From JAKEHA01 sp964560355 (GTDB lineage Bacteria; Krumholzibacteriota; Krumholzibacteriia; WVZY01; JAKEHA01): a stretch of DNA of 44,281 bases. The notes under the pieces were generated by a model. That model searched no databases, was not told where the DNA came from, and worked only from the letters and a program-made list of their open reading frames with translations. Of this stretch, positions 32,708 to 41,852 are shown one piece after another. The stretch covers positions 1-44,281 of the forward strand of contig CAZLLI010000014.1 of assembly GCA_964560355.1 (NCBI GenBank), written 5' to 3'. Both the position numbers and the translations under genes were made by a program. Every line of letters starts with the position of its first letter. Position 1 is the stretch's first letter.

Positions 32708-35700
32708 TGCGATTCCCGGTTTGGAGACCGGGCTCGCCGCTCGTGGAGTCGAGTGTGTTGAGCATCCTCTACTTGAGATTCATCGAGCTGTTCGCGTTCT
32801 TCGGAATCGTGTTCGCCGCGCGTTTCCTCGGCGACTTCACCTACCGAACCGACATCCTGGTGGGACTGTTCCTCGCGGCCGCGTTCCTGCAGTACAGCGG
32901 CGAGTGGTTGTGGGAGGCGATCGGGTCGCGCCTGGGCTGGGACAAGAAACGCCGCAGCTCCGCGGTCATGTGGTACTCGAGCTACGTCGACCTGGCGGCG
33001 GTCATCGGGTTGATCTACTGCACGGGGACGGTGGAGAGCCCGTTCCTGTTCCTGCTCACGATCCCGCTCTTCTTCGTGTGCAACACCTTCTCGTGGAAGG
33101 TGACGGCCGCGTACTTCGTGACGGCGTCGCTGGCGTCGCTGGGTGTGCTCGGCTACCTCGAGATGCGCGGCACCATCGCGCACTACACCGTCTACCACGC
33201 GTCGCCGGGCGTGCACGAGCAACCGAATTACCTGGCTGGTTCGCTGCTCGTCATCGGCGCCTTCGTGAGCCTCGTCATCTATCTTTCGCACGCGTTCCAG
33301 GACCGCATGAGCACGTCGCTCGAACGCATGCGCCAGAAGCGTGAGGAATCGGAGACGCGCGCCAACGAGTTGTCGCGCCTCTACGACATCAGCACCGGCA
33401 TCAACGCCGCCATCTCGCTGGAGACGCTGCTCAAGATCATCGCCAAGGAAGCGACGCTCCTGCTCGAGCGCCCGTGGGCCAGTATCATCCTGTTCAACCA
33501 GAAGCAGGAGATCACACACTCGGTGTTCGTGGGTGTGAATCAGAACCGCGAGCTCAAACTCGAGAAGAAGATGCGCCGCGGCGGGCTGAGCGAGTGGATC
33601 TGGACCCACAACTCGCCCATCGTGGTGGAGGACGCGACGCGCGACAAGCGCGCCAACTGCAGCGAATTCCTCACCCACTTCGGCATTCGCTCCATCGTGG
33701 GGTACCCGCTCACCAGCGGCAAGCAAGTCATCGGCGCCGTCTTCACCGGCGACTTCGCCGCGCGTCCGGTGTCGGAGAGCCACACGCGCCTCTTGACGAC
33801 GCTGTGCCAGCAGGTCTCGGTCGCGATCGAGAAGAGCCGCCTCTACGATTCGCTCGAGCGCAAGATCCGCGAGCTGGAGCGGTCGCTGGACACGCTGGAG
33901 AAGACCAACATCCTCAAGTCCGACTTCGTGTCGCACGTCTCGCACGAACTGCGCACGCCGTTGACGTCGATCAAAGCCTACGTCGAAGCCCTGGTCGACC
34001 ATTCCGACGACCCCAGCTTCATCCAGCAGAAAGAGTTCCTGGACATCGTGTCCAAGGAAACCAACCGCCTCATTCGTATCGTGAACGACGTCCTCGACGT
34101 TTCCAAGATCGAGTTCGGGCAGCGCCCGATGAAGCGCACCGCGGTCGACCTGGGCGCGGTGGTCGCCGACGTGCTCGACATGCTGAGCCCGTCGCTGCGC
34201 GAGCGCAGCCTGCGCATCGACGCCGACGTCCCCGCCGACCTCCCGCGCATCGAGGGCGACGCCGACATGATCAAGCAGGTCTTCATCAACCTGATCTCGA
34301 ACGCGATCAAGTATTCGCCGCGCGGGACCACGGTGACGGTGGCGGCGCGCGAAGAAGCCGTCAACATCCTGGTCTCGGTCGCCGACCAGGGCGTCGGCAT
34401 TCCCAAGGACGAGATCGGCAACGTCTTCGACAAGTACTTCCGCGCGCGCTCGCAGAAGGAGTCGAAGATGGAGGGCCTCGGGCTGGGGCTCGCCATCGTG
34501 AAGAACATCGTCGAGCAGCACGGCGGCGGGGTGCGCGTCGAGAGCCACGAGGGCAAGGGCAGCACCTTCTACTTCACGCTGCCGCGCGAGCACTGCTTCA
34601 ACGACCTCATCGGCTACATCGGCGAAGTGGTCGACGCGCGCGAGCAGCTGCACGAAATGCTGGAGCTGATCGTGCGCATGATCGCGGAGCTCCTCAACGC
34701 CAAGCGCGTGTCGCTCATGCTGCTCGACAAGACGCGCTCGGAGCTGTTCATCAAGATGTCGTTCGGCATCGAGGACTGGGTGGTGGAGAACACGCGCGTC
34801 CAGGTGGGCCAGGGCATCGCGGGCATGGTGGTCGAGCGCGGCGAGCCGCTCCTGATCGCCAACATCGAGGAAAACGACATCTATATCGCGCCCAACAGCC
34901 CGCAGTACGAGACGGTGTCGCTGGTGAGCGTGCCGCTCCGCGTCAACGACGTCGTGGTGGGCGTGATCAACGTCAATAATAAGACCAACGGCCGCCCCTT
35001 CGACCGCGACGACTTGAACCTCCTCATGTCGTTCAGCGAGCGCATCTCGCGCGCGCTCGAGCGCGTACGCGTGGTCGACGATTCGCACACCTTCCTGCAG
35101 GACACCATCGAGGCGTTCAAGCGCATGCTGGAAACGCAGACCAAGACCCGCGTGATCGAGCAGGCCATCGACCACGCGGTGAAGGTGGCGCGCAAGATGT
35201 CGCTGCCCGAGAAGGACGTCAGCGTCATCCAGTACGTCGCCAGCGTGCACGACATCGGCATGACCGAAATCAGCGACGAGATCCTGAACAAGGCCCTCCA
35301 CCTCTCGAGCGAAGAGATGCGCCAAATTCAGCGCCACACCGAGCGCGGCGCCGAATTGATTCGTCCGCTCGAGTTCGTGGAAGCGGTGAGCAACATCATT
35401 CTGTATCACCACGAGCGCTGGGACGGCAGCGGCTACCCGATGGGGTTGAAGGGCGACGAGATCCCGGTCGGCGCTCGCATCCTCGCCGTCATCGACGCCT
35501 ACCAGTCGATGACGCTGGGACGCCCGTACCGCACGCGCAAGACCGCGGAGAGCGCGCTCGACGAATTGGTGGAGAACGCGGGCACGCAGTTCGACCGCGA
35601 CGTCGTGGAGGCGTTCGTGGGCGTGCTCAAGGAAGACGGCAAGCTGGGTGCTCGCGACGAGCGCGAGCTGGTGCGCAGGCTGCGCGAGTCCCCGGTGGGC

Positions 35701-35715
35701 GCGTCGCACGACTAG
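32707..35715 (+). CDS. Membrane GAF-histidine kinase-GAF-HD-GYP protein, copy 1
   Basis: 1002 residues. About five to six membrane segments (17-195), a coiled coil, GAF domain 1 (about 225-375), HisKA with SHVSHELRTPLTSI (His413), HATPase (N-box NLISNAIKYSP; VADQGVGIP; EGLGLGLAIVKN), GAF domain 2 (about 645-790), then an HD-GYP-like domain (about 805-985). The latter keeps VHDIG (848-850), QRHTERG and HHERWDGSGYP (901-911). It has Met instead of Lys after HDIG, and no His at the helix position before MSL where the first ligand is expected. Kinase and cyclic di-GMP-phosphodiesterase-like modules in one chain are uncommon. ATG 32707 overlaps the previous stop by one base. A longer upstream frame is a shadow of the preceding kinase gene. 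Confidence 0.88.
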   Translation: MRFPVWRPGSPLVESSVLSILYLRFIELFAFFGIVFAARFLGDFTYRTDILVGLFLAAAFLQYSGEWLWEAIGSRLGWDKKRRSSAVMWYSSYVDLAAVIGLIYCTGTVESPFLFLLTIPLFFVCNTFSWKVTAAYFVTASLASLGVLGYLEMRGTIAHYTVYHASPGVHEQPNYLAGSLLVIGAFVSLVIYLSHAFQDRMSTSLERMRQKREESETRANELSRLYDISTGINAAISLETLLKIIAKEATLLLERPWASIILFNQKQEITHSVFVGVNQNRELKLEKKMRRGGLSEWIWTHNSPIVVEDATRDKRANCSEFLTHFGIRSIVGYPLTSGKQVIGAVFTGDFAARPVSESHTRLLTTLCQQVSVAIEKSRLYDSLERKIRELERSLDTLEKTNILKSDFVSHVSHELRTPLTSIKAYVEALVDHSDDPSFIQQKEFLDIVSKETNRLIRIVNDVLDVSKIEFGQRPMKRTAVDLGAVVADVLDMLSPSLRERSLRIDADVPADLPRIEGDADMIKQVFINLISNAIKYSPRGTTVTVAAREEAVNILVSVADQGVGIPKDEIGNVFDKYFRARSQKESKMEGLGLGLAIVKNIVEQHGGGVRVESHEGKGSTFYFTLPREHCFNDLIGYIGEVVDAREQLHEMLELIVRMIAELLNAKRVSLMLLDKTRSELFIKMSFGIEDWVVENTRVQVGQGIAGMVVERGEPLLIANIEENDIYIAPNSPQYETVSLVSVPLRVNDVVVGVINVNNKTNGRPFDRDDLNLLMSFSERISRALERVRVVDDSHTFLQDTIEAFKRMLETQTKTRVIEQAIDHAVKVARKMSLPEKDVSVIQYVASVHDIGMTEISDEILNKALHLSSEEMRQIQRHTERGAELIRPLEFVEAVSNIILYHHERWDGSGYPMGLKGDEIPVGARILAVIDAYQSMTLGRPYRTRKTAESALDELVENAGTQFDRDVVEAFVGVLKEDGKLGARDERELVRRLRESPVGASHD

Positions 35716-35736
35716 CGGATTCGAACCGCGACGAAC

Positions 35737-38700
35737 ATGAACGAAAGCGCGAGAATAATCCACATGGCGAGCGCACCCACCGAGTACATGGTGGTGGCGG
35801 GGGTTCTGCTCGGCCTCGTGTTCTTGACGCTGTGGCGCGAGAGCATCGCGACCAACTCGCCGCTCTTCTTCGCGCGCACCATGGCGGCGCTCGCGTTCGC
35901 GACCAGCCGCGTCACCGTGGTGGTGTTCGCGTCGTCGATGATGAGCGCGCCGTCGGGGGCACCGTTCCTCTACTTGCTGCTCAACTTCGCGTCGATGTAT
36001 CTCGCCGCGCGCTGCCTGCCGGTCGGCGTGCACGAGCGGCGCGTCAATGTCGGAGACACCGACGAGGCGCCCGAGACGGCGTCGCCGCGCGGAATCGGAG
36101 ACGCCGAGTGGCGCACCGTGAAGTACCAGACCGCCGTGTTCGGTCTCGCGGCCGGCATCATCTACGTCGTGGTGCCCCAGATCAACCACGCGGGCTTTTC
36201 GGTGCTCGGCTTCCTCGGCGCCATCGTGCTCGGTGCCACCGTGCGCGTGTGCAGCGCGCTGTTCACCGCGTCGCGCCACGCGATTCCGGAAGTGCGGCCG
36301 GTGCTGTTTCTGTTGGTGGGGTCGCTGGTGACGTCGTGGCTCTTGGTGGTCGGAGCCGGCACCACGTCGGGGCCCACCACCGCGATGCTGATTCGCACCG
36401 CGCAGATCGCCGACATCTCGGCGCTGGTCGCGGGCCTCTTGTCGCTGCAGACCAACTACATCGTGATCGGCGCGCGCATGCGCCGCGAGGCTGAAGAAAA
36501 GGACCTCGAGATCGGCCAGGCGCGCGCGGAGCTGACCCTGCTCAACCGCGTCGCGTCCGACATGTACGAGGACTCGCACTCAATGATCCGCCGCCAGCAG
36601 GACCACTCGCGCTCGCTCATTCGGCGCGCGGAAGGACTCGAGCGCATCCTCGAGATCGGCGTGCGCATCCAGCAGCAGAAGAACGTCAAGGAGCTGCTGC
36701 AAATGGTGGCGGAGCTGGTGCGCGAGAATCTCGGCTTCGAGACCGTGGTCGTGCGCGTGCTCAACCGCCGCACGCAGGCGTTCGAGACCAAGGCCTACGT
36801 CGGGTTGAATCCGGAAGCGCAGGACACGGTGATGAACCACCGCATCTCGGTCGTCGACTACGAGCAGTCGATCGACCCGCGCTCGCGCGTGAGCCGCAGC
36901 TATTTCCTCAAGAACACGAACCCGTCGACGGCCACGCCCACGACCGACGCGGAGGGTGCCGTGCTGGTGAGCGACCACTGGGAGGACGTCGAACGCCTCA
37001 TCGTCCCGCTCATCGACGACGACGCCGGCGAACAGACCATCGGCTACATCTCGGTGGAGAATCCCGGCGACCCGCGCCGCTCCGTGGTCGACGTCATCGA
37101 CACGCTGGAGACCATCGCCACCCTCGCTGCGGTCGCGGTGCGCAATCTCAATCGTCACCGCGAGGTGGGCGAGAAGAACGACAAGCTCAAACAGTACGCC
37201 GAGAAGTTGTCGAGCCTCAATAAGATGAAGTCGAACTTCGTCGCCACCATCTCGCACGAGTTCCGCACGCCGCTCACGTCCATCAAGGCGTACTGCGAGA
37301 CGCTCAACAAGAACGCGGAGTCGATCGACCGGCAGATCCTGAAAGAATTCCTGAAGGTGATCGAAGAAGAGAGCGACCGCTTGATGACGCTGATCGAGGA
37401 CATCCTCGACTTCTCGCAGATGGAGTCGGGCGCGGTCCGCTTCGAGCGCACGTCGTGCAACCTGAACGAGATCATCACGGTGGCGGCCAACGAGCTGGAG
37501 AAGAATTTCGAGAGCAAGCGCATCACGCTGGAGACGCGCCTGCCCGCGACCGAAGTGAAGGTGCGCGCCGAGCGCGACCTCATGAAGCAGCTCGCGATCA
37601 ACTTGCTGCACAACGCGTCCAAGTTCACGCCCGAGGGCGGCAAGGTGTGGATCCGTCTCGAGGACGAAGTGGTGAGCGCGCGCATCATCGTCGAAGACAA
37701 CGGCATCGGCATTCCCGAAGACCAACTCGACAAGATCTTCGACCATTTCCACCAGGTCGACGGGTCGGCGACGCGGCGCCACGGGGGGACCGGCATCGGC
37801 CTCGCCATCTGCAAGAATATCGTCGAGTGGCACGACGGCCGCATCTGGGTCGAGAACGTCCCCGGCAAGGGCGCGCGCTTCGTGGTCGTGGTGCCGAAGA
37901 AGCAAGCGGTCGTGCGCAGCGAACTGCTCACGGACTACGTGTCGACACGCCGCTTCGAAGTCGAGCGCTACATGGAGCTCGTGGTCGAGCTGGTCGCTGA
38001 ACTGCTCAACGTCAAGCGCGCGTCTCTCATGATGATCGACGACAACGGGCAGGAGCTTCGCATCGACAGCGCCATCGGCCTCGACGAAGACGTGGTCGAG
38101 CACGCGCGCGTGAAGCTGGGCGAAGCCATCTCCGGCCAGGTCGCGAGCGAGAACAGCGCCTTCGTGGTGCGCGACGTCGACCGCGAGCGCCACGTGCAGA
38201 GCGGTGGACCCGGCCGTCGCTACGAATCGAAGTCGTTCGTGTCGGTGCCGCTGCGCAAGGACGGCCGCGTGATGGGCGTGATCAACGTCACCGACCCCGT
38301 CGGCCGCGACCACCTCGACGAAGCCGACCACGCCCTGCTCGAGCTATTCGCCGACCGCGTCGTGCTCGCCATGGACGCGCTCTCCCATTTCAAGGAGAAG
38401 TCGCGCGAGTTCGAAGACGTGCGCGCGACCTTCAAGTCGATCCTCGACGCCAAGCGCTACATCGACACCCAGAACGTCGACGCGCTGTCGAACGTACTGC
38501 GCGACGTGGCCCACAAGCTGGGTATGAGCCCGGAGGAAAACGCGACCCTGCGCTACGTGTTCAACGTCTACGACCTCGGGCTCGCGAAGGTGGGGAGCAA
38601 TATCATCAAACAGCCGCGCGAGCTGACGCACGAAGACCGTTTCGACGTGGAGCAGCACACCATCATCGGCACCGACATGCTCAAGCCGATCGAGTTCATC

Positions 38701-39051
38701 CCGCGCGTGCGCGACGCCGTGCTGTACCACCACGAGAACTTCGACGGCTCCGGCTATCCGGGCAAATTGAAGGGCGAAGAGATTCCGTTGGACGCGCGCA
38801 TTATTCGCGTCGCGGACACGTTCCGCGCGCTGATTTCGCACCGTCCGTATCAGAAGCAATACAGCTTGGGCGAAGCCATCCAGGTATTGAGGCATCGCGC
38901 CGGGACGCTGTTCGACCCCAAGGTGGTCGACGCGTTCGTGGAAGTGGTCATGAAACACGCGGACAGCTTCCGCACGCCGAGCACTTCCGTCGAACCACGA
39001 CGGGAGCTCGACCGGTCGATGCAGCAGCAAGGTTCAATTAAGGAGGACTGA
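35737..39051 (+). CDS. Membrane GAF-histidine kinase-GAF-HD-GYP protein, copy 2
   Basis: 1104 residues with the same architecture as the gene upstream. About six membrane segments (15-245), a coiled coil, GAF 1 (about 300-475), HisKA with ATISHEFRTPLTSI (His507), HATPase (NLLHNASKF; EDNGIGIP; GGTGIGLAICKN), GAF 2 (about 740-885) and an HD-GYP-like domain (about 895-1075). In the last, the HD pair is replaced by Tyr-Asp (NVYDLG, 944-947) although HHENFDGSGYP (998-1008) is kept, so phosphodiesterase activity is unlikely. A tandem duplicate with diverged sensor and output is the simplest reading. ATG 35737 has no ribosome site; ATG 35764 is an alternative that keeps all membrane segments. The stop is 2 bases before the next ATG. 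Confidence 0.88.
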   Translation: MNESARIIHMASAPTEYMVVAGVLLGLVFLTLWRESIATNSPLFFARTMAALAFATSRVTVVVFASSMMSAPSGAPFLYLLLNFASMYLAARCLPVGVHERRVNVGDTDEAPETASPRGIGDAEWRTVKYQTAVFGLAAGIIYVVVPQINHAGFSVLGFLGAIVLGATVRVCSALFTASRHAIPEVRPVLFLLVGSLVTSWLLVVGAGTTSGPTTAMLIRTAQIADISALVAGLLSLQTNYIVIGARMRREAEEKDLEIGQARAELTLLNRVASDMYEDSHSMIRRQQDHSRSLIRRAEGLERILEIGVRIQQQKNVKELLQMVAELVRENLGFETVVVRVLNRRTQAFETKAYVGLNPEAQDTVMNHRISVVDYEQSIDPRSRVSRSYFLKNTNPSTATPTTDAEGAVLVSDHWEDVERLIVPLIDDDAGEQTIGYISVENPGDPRRSVVDVIDTLETIATLAAVAVRNLNRHREVGEKNDKLKQYAEKLSSLNKMKSNFVATISHEFRTPLTSIKAYCETLNKNAESIDRQILKEFLKVIEEESDRLMTLIEDILDFSQMESGAVRFERTSCNLNEIITVAANELEKNFESKRITLETRLPATEVKVRAERDLMKQLAINLLHNASKFTPEGGKVWIRLEDEVVSARIIVEDNGIGIPEDQLDKIFDHFHQVDGSATRRHGGTGIGLAICKNIVEWHDGRIWVENVPGKGARFVVVVPKKQAVVRSELLTDYVSTRRFEVERYMELVVELVAELLNVKRASLMMIDDNGQELRIDSAIGLDEDVVEHARVKLGEAISGQVASENSAFVVRDVDRERHVQSGGPGRRYESKSFVSVPLRKDGRVMGVINVTDPVGRDHLDEADHALLELFADRVVLAMDALSHFKEKSREFEDVRATFKSILDAKRYIDTQNVDALSNVLRDVAHKLGMSPEENATLRYVFNVYDLGLAKVGSNIIKQPRELTHEDRFDVEQHTIIGTDMLKPIEFIPRVRDAVLYHHENFDGSGYPGKLKGEEIPLDARIIRVADTFRALISHRPYQKQYSLGEAIQVLRHRAGTLFDPKVVDAFVEVVMKHADSFRTPSTSVEPRRELDRSMQQQGSIKED

Positions 39052-39053
39052 CA

Positions 39054-39431
39054 ATGGCGCTGGGCAAGATTCTGGTAGTCGACGACGAGGTGTACATCCT
39101 GCACATCCTCGATTTCAGCTTGGGCGCGGAGGGATTCGAAGTGATCACCGCGAACAACGGCGAGCTGGCGATCGAGAAAGCCAAGCAGGAGAAGCCGAAC
39201 CTGGTCGTGCTGGACGTCATGATGCCGGTCCTCGACGGCTACGAGACGTGCCGTCGTCTGAAGCGCGACCCCGAGACCAAGAACATCCCCGTCGTCCTCT
39301 TGACGGCGAAGGGACGCGACCTCGACAAGCGCTTGGGCTACGAAGTCGGCGCGGTGGATTACATCGTGAAGCCGTTCAGCCCCAGCCGTCTGATCGAGCG
39401 CATCCAGGAGATCCTGGGGTGTCGGAAGTAA
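39054..39431 (+). CDS. Stand-alone receiver-domain response regulator
   Basis: 125 residues, only a receiver domain: VVDDE acidic pair, phospho-Asp in NLVVLDVMMPVLDG (about residue 53), Thr/Ser switch LLTAKG, and Lys in YIVKPFSP. No output domain is present, so it acts like CheY/Spo0F, by binding partners or as a phosphorelay intermediate. An ideal AAGGAGG lies 7 bases before the ATG, the strongest ribosome site in the operon. This implies more protein than the kinases that precede it. It closes the operon; the hairpin at 39436-39457 follows. Confidence 0.92.
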   Translation: MALGKILVVDDEVYILHILDFSLGAEGFEVITANNGELAIEKAKQEKPNLVVLDVMMPVLDGYETCRRLKRDPETKNIPVVLLTAKGRDLDKRLGYEVGAVDYIVKPFSPSRLIERIQEILGCRK

Positions 39432-39435
39432 CGCA

Positions 39436-39457
39436 CACGCTTCGCTCGCGAAGCGTG
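39436..39457 (+). terminator. Hairpin after the signalling operon (possible terminator)
   Basis: Nine-base arms CACGCTTCG (39436-39444) and CGAAGCGTG (39449-39457) with a 4-base loop, 5 bases after the stop codon. No U-run follows, so it could be a Rho-dependent end or an mRNA-stabilising hairpin. Confidence 0.4.
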
Positions 39458-39568
39458 CGCGCGCGGGTCCTGTCGCGCAGCAGCCCACAGCGCCGGGCCT
39501 ACCGCGCCTCCGCACTAGTAGTCCCGGACTTGTGGGCGCCCGCTGCGCGCCACCCGCGCTTGCACGCT

Positions 39569-39587
39569 CGGCAGTGCTATACTGCCG
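39569..39587 (+). promoter_or_regulatory. priA promoter with a palindrome over the -10
   Basis: TGCTATACT (39575-39583) is an extended -10; 7 bases separate it from the priA ATG, so the message is probably leaderless. The -10 is embedded in an inverted repeat CGGCAGT (39569-39575), 5-base centre, ACTGCCG (39581-39587). This could be an operator for a dimeric repressor or simply a hairpin. Confidence 0.5.
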
Positions 39588-39590
39588 CGC

Positions 39591-41852
39591 ATGCGGCCAG
39601 ATCCCACTACGTCGAATGACGCGGCGCGCTTTGCGCGCGTCGTGCTCCCCATTCCCGTCGACCAACCCTTCACGTATCAGATTCCCGAAAACCTGCGCGG
39701 ACGCGTGAGCGTCGGCTGCCGCGTCGAAGTTCCGTTCGGCAAGCGCGAGCTGTCGGGCGTCGTGGTGGACTTGATCGAGCAGAGCGACGTGCCGCGCACG
39801 CGCCCGATCCACGAGGTCGAGGACGCGTTTGCGCCCGCGTCGCTGCTGGAGCTGGCGAATTGGATCGCGTCGTACTACGGGTGCTCGCGCGGCGAAGCGA
39901 TGCAGTCGGTGCTGCCGCCCAGCATGCGGCGCGCGAAGGTGAAGCCGCGGCCGACCGGCCTCTTGCGCGTGGTCGACGAAGCGCTGCGCCGCGGCGGCGA
40001 AACCAGCGACGAGTACGAACGCGCGCGCGCGTCGCTCGCGCGCGCCAAGCGCCAGCTCGCCTTGCTCACCGAGTTGGTGAGCGCGGGCGGCGAAGCGATG
40101 GTGCCGGTGGTGCTGGAAGAATGGGGCTACGCGCGCGACGTCCTCGACGGGCTGGTCGAGCGCGGTGTCGCGCGCATCGACGCGGTGGAGTCGGCCTCGC
40201 CGCTCGACGCGCTGGAAGCGCACGTCGAAGCGCTCAACGACGCGCAGGAGCGCGCGCTCGCGCGCGTGGTCGACGCGCTGGGCTCGCGCGAATTCCGACC
40301 CATGCTGGTGTACGGCGTCACCGGAAGCGGCAAGACCGAGGTCTACCTGCGCGCCGCGCGCCACGCGGTGGAAGCGGGCGGCGGGTGCATCGTGCTGGTG
40401 CCGGAGATCGGGCTCTTGCCGCAGGCGACCGCGCGCTACCGGCGCGCGTTCGGCGACCTCGTCGCCATCATCCACAGCCGCCTCACCGGCCCCGAGCGCT
40501 TCGAGATTTGGGAGCGCATCGAGCGCGGCGAACACCGCGTCGTGGTGGGACCGCGCTCGGCGGTGTTCAGCCCGGTGCGCGACCTGCGCCTGATCGTCGT
40601 CGACGAAGAACAAGACGAGTCGTACAAGCAGGACGACAAGCCGCGCTACCACGCGCGCGCGGTGGCGCTGATGCGTGGCAAGATGGAGAAGACGCCGGTG
40701 GTGCTGGGGTCGGCGACGCCGTCGGCGGAATCAATGCGGTGGGCGCGCGAAGGAAAGTACGCGTTCGCGCGCCTCTCCGAGCGCGTCGCGGGCGGCGTGC
40801 TGCCCGAAATCGAAATCGTCGACATGCGCGAGCCCGATGCGCGCGGCGCTGTGTTGTCGCCCAAACTCTCCGAGCACATCGAGCGCACCGTCTCCGCGGG
40901 GCGCCAGGCAATCGTGTTCCTGAACAAGCGCGGCCACGCGCGCACGGTGCAGTGCTCGACGTGCGGGTGGGTGGCGATGTGCAAGAACTGCGACGTATCG
41001 CTCACGTTCCACCGCGTCGACAACCGGCTCAAGTGCCACTTGTGCGGGTTCTCTCGCGCCACGCCGTCGCAGTGCGACGCCTGCAAGAGCCGGCTCCTCC
41101 GTTACACCGGCGTGGGCACGCAGCGCGTCGAGCTGGAGCTCAAATCGATGTTCCCCGGCGTCGGCGTGCTGCGCATGGACGCCGACACCACGTCGGGCAA
41201 AGAAGGGCACCGTCGCATCCTGGAAGAATTCAGCACTGGCGCGTATCCGATTCTGCTCGGCACGCAGATGGTGACGAAGGGGCATCACTTCCCGAAGGTC
41301 GGCCTGGTGGGCGTCGTGAGCGCGGAAGAAGGATTGAACTTCCCCGACTTTCGCTCCGCCGAGCGCACCTTCCAACAGCTCACGCAAGTCGCCGGCCGCG
41401 CGGGTCGCGCCGACGCCGCGGGTCGCGTCGTGATCCAAACCTACACGCCCGACCACGCGGTGTTTCGCCACCTGTGCGCGCACGACTACGACGGCTTCAT
41501 GGACGAAGAGCTCGCGCTGCGCAAGCACCTCGGCTATCCGCCGTACGCGCGCATCGTGCTGGCGTCGTGCAGCGGCACCGACGCGCAGGCACTGTCGTCG
41601 TTCATGGAGGAGTGGGCGGTGGCGTTGCGGGCGGAGTTGTCGACGCGCGGCGTGGTGGTGCTGGGTCCGTCGCCACCCTTGGTGCCGCGGGTGAAGAATC
41701 GTTTCCGCGAACAAGTGCTCTTGAAGGGCGCCATCACGCAGGTGCACAAGGACGCGGCGCTCGCCGGCTTCAAGCGGCTGGCCGACGCGCGTCGGGGCGG
41801 GAGCGGCATCGAGCTGCGCTGGGACGTCGACCCGGAGTCTTTCTTCTGGTAA
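39591..41852 (+). CDS. priA: Primosomal replication restart helicase PriA
   Basis: 753 residues. It has an N-terminal 3'-DNA-binding domain (about 10-110), then a helicase core with Walker A GVTGSGKTEVYLRA (about 243-256), and motif II reading VVDEEQDESYKQ rather than the usual DEEH. The inserted zinc-binding region has four CxxC pairs (CSTC, CKNC, CHLC, CDAC; about 460-500). The later motifs are LLGTQMVTKGHHFPKV and QVAGRAGRA. PriA reloads the replisome at stalled forks. All eight Cys are present, so the protein should fold. The His-to-Gln change in motif II could alter coupling of ATPase and DNA unwinding. There is no ribosome site, and an extended -10 hexamer ends 7 bases before the ATG. 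Confidence 0.95.
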   Translation: MRPDPTTSNDAARFARVVLPIPVDQPFTYQIPENLRGRVSVGCRVEVPFGKRELSGVVVDLIEQSDVPRTRPIHEVEDAFAPASLLELANWIASYYGCSRGEAMQSVLPPSMRRAKVKPRPTGLLRVVDEALRRGGETSDEYERARASLARAKRQLALLTELVSAGGEAMVPVVLEEWGYARDVLDGLVERGVARIDAVESASPLDALEAHVEALNDAQERALARVVDALGSREFRPMLVYGVTGSGKTEVYLRAARHAVEAGGGCIVLVPEIGLLPQATARYRRAFGDLVAIIHSRLTGPERFEIWERIERGEHRVVVGPRSAVFSPVRDLRLIVVDEEQDESYKQDDKPRYHARAVALMRGKMEKTPVVLGSATPSAESMRWAREGKYAFARLSERVAGGVLPEIEIVDMREPDARGAVLSPKLSEHIERTVSAGRQAIVFLNKRGHARTVQCSTCGWVAMCKNCDVSLTFHRVDNRLKCHLCGFSRATPSQCDACKSRLLRYTGVGTQRVELELKSMFPGVGVLRMDADTTSGKEGHRRILEEFSTGAYPILLGTQMVTKGHHFPKVGLVGVVSAEEGLNFPDFRSAERTFQQLTQVAGRAGRADAAGRVVIQTYTPDHAVFRHLCAHDYDGFMDEELALRKHLGYPPYARIVLASCSGTDAQALSSFMEEWAVALRAELSTRGVVVLGPSPPLVPRVKNRFREQVLLKGAITQVHKDAALAGFKRLADARRGGSGIELRWDVDPESFFW

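Noticed and set aside
32332..36579. Open frame of 1415 codons on the minus strand opposite the two large kinases
   Set aside because: The translation is Val/His/Arg/Asp-rich without domains; it lies opposite two genes with complete kinase motifs.
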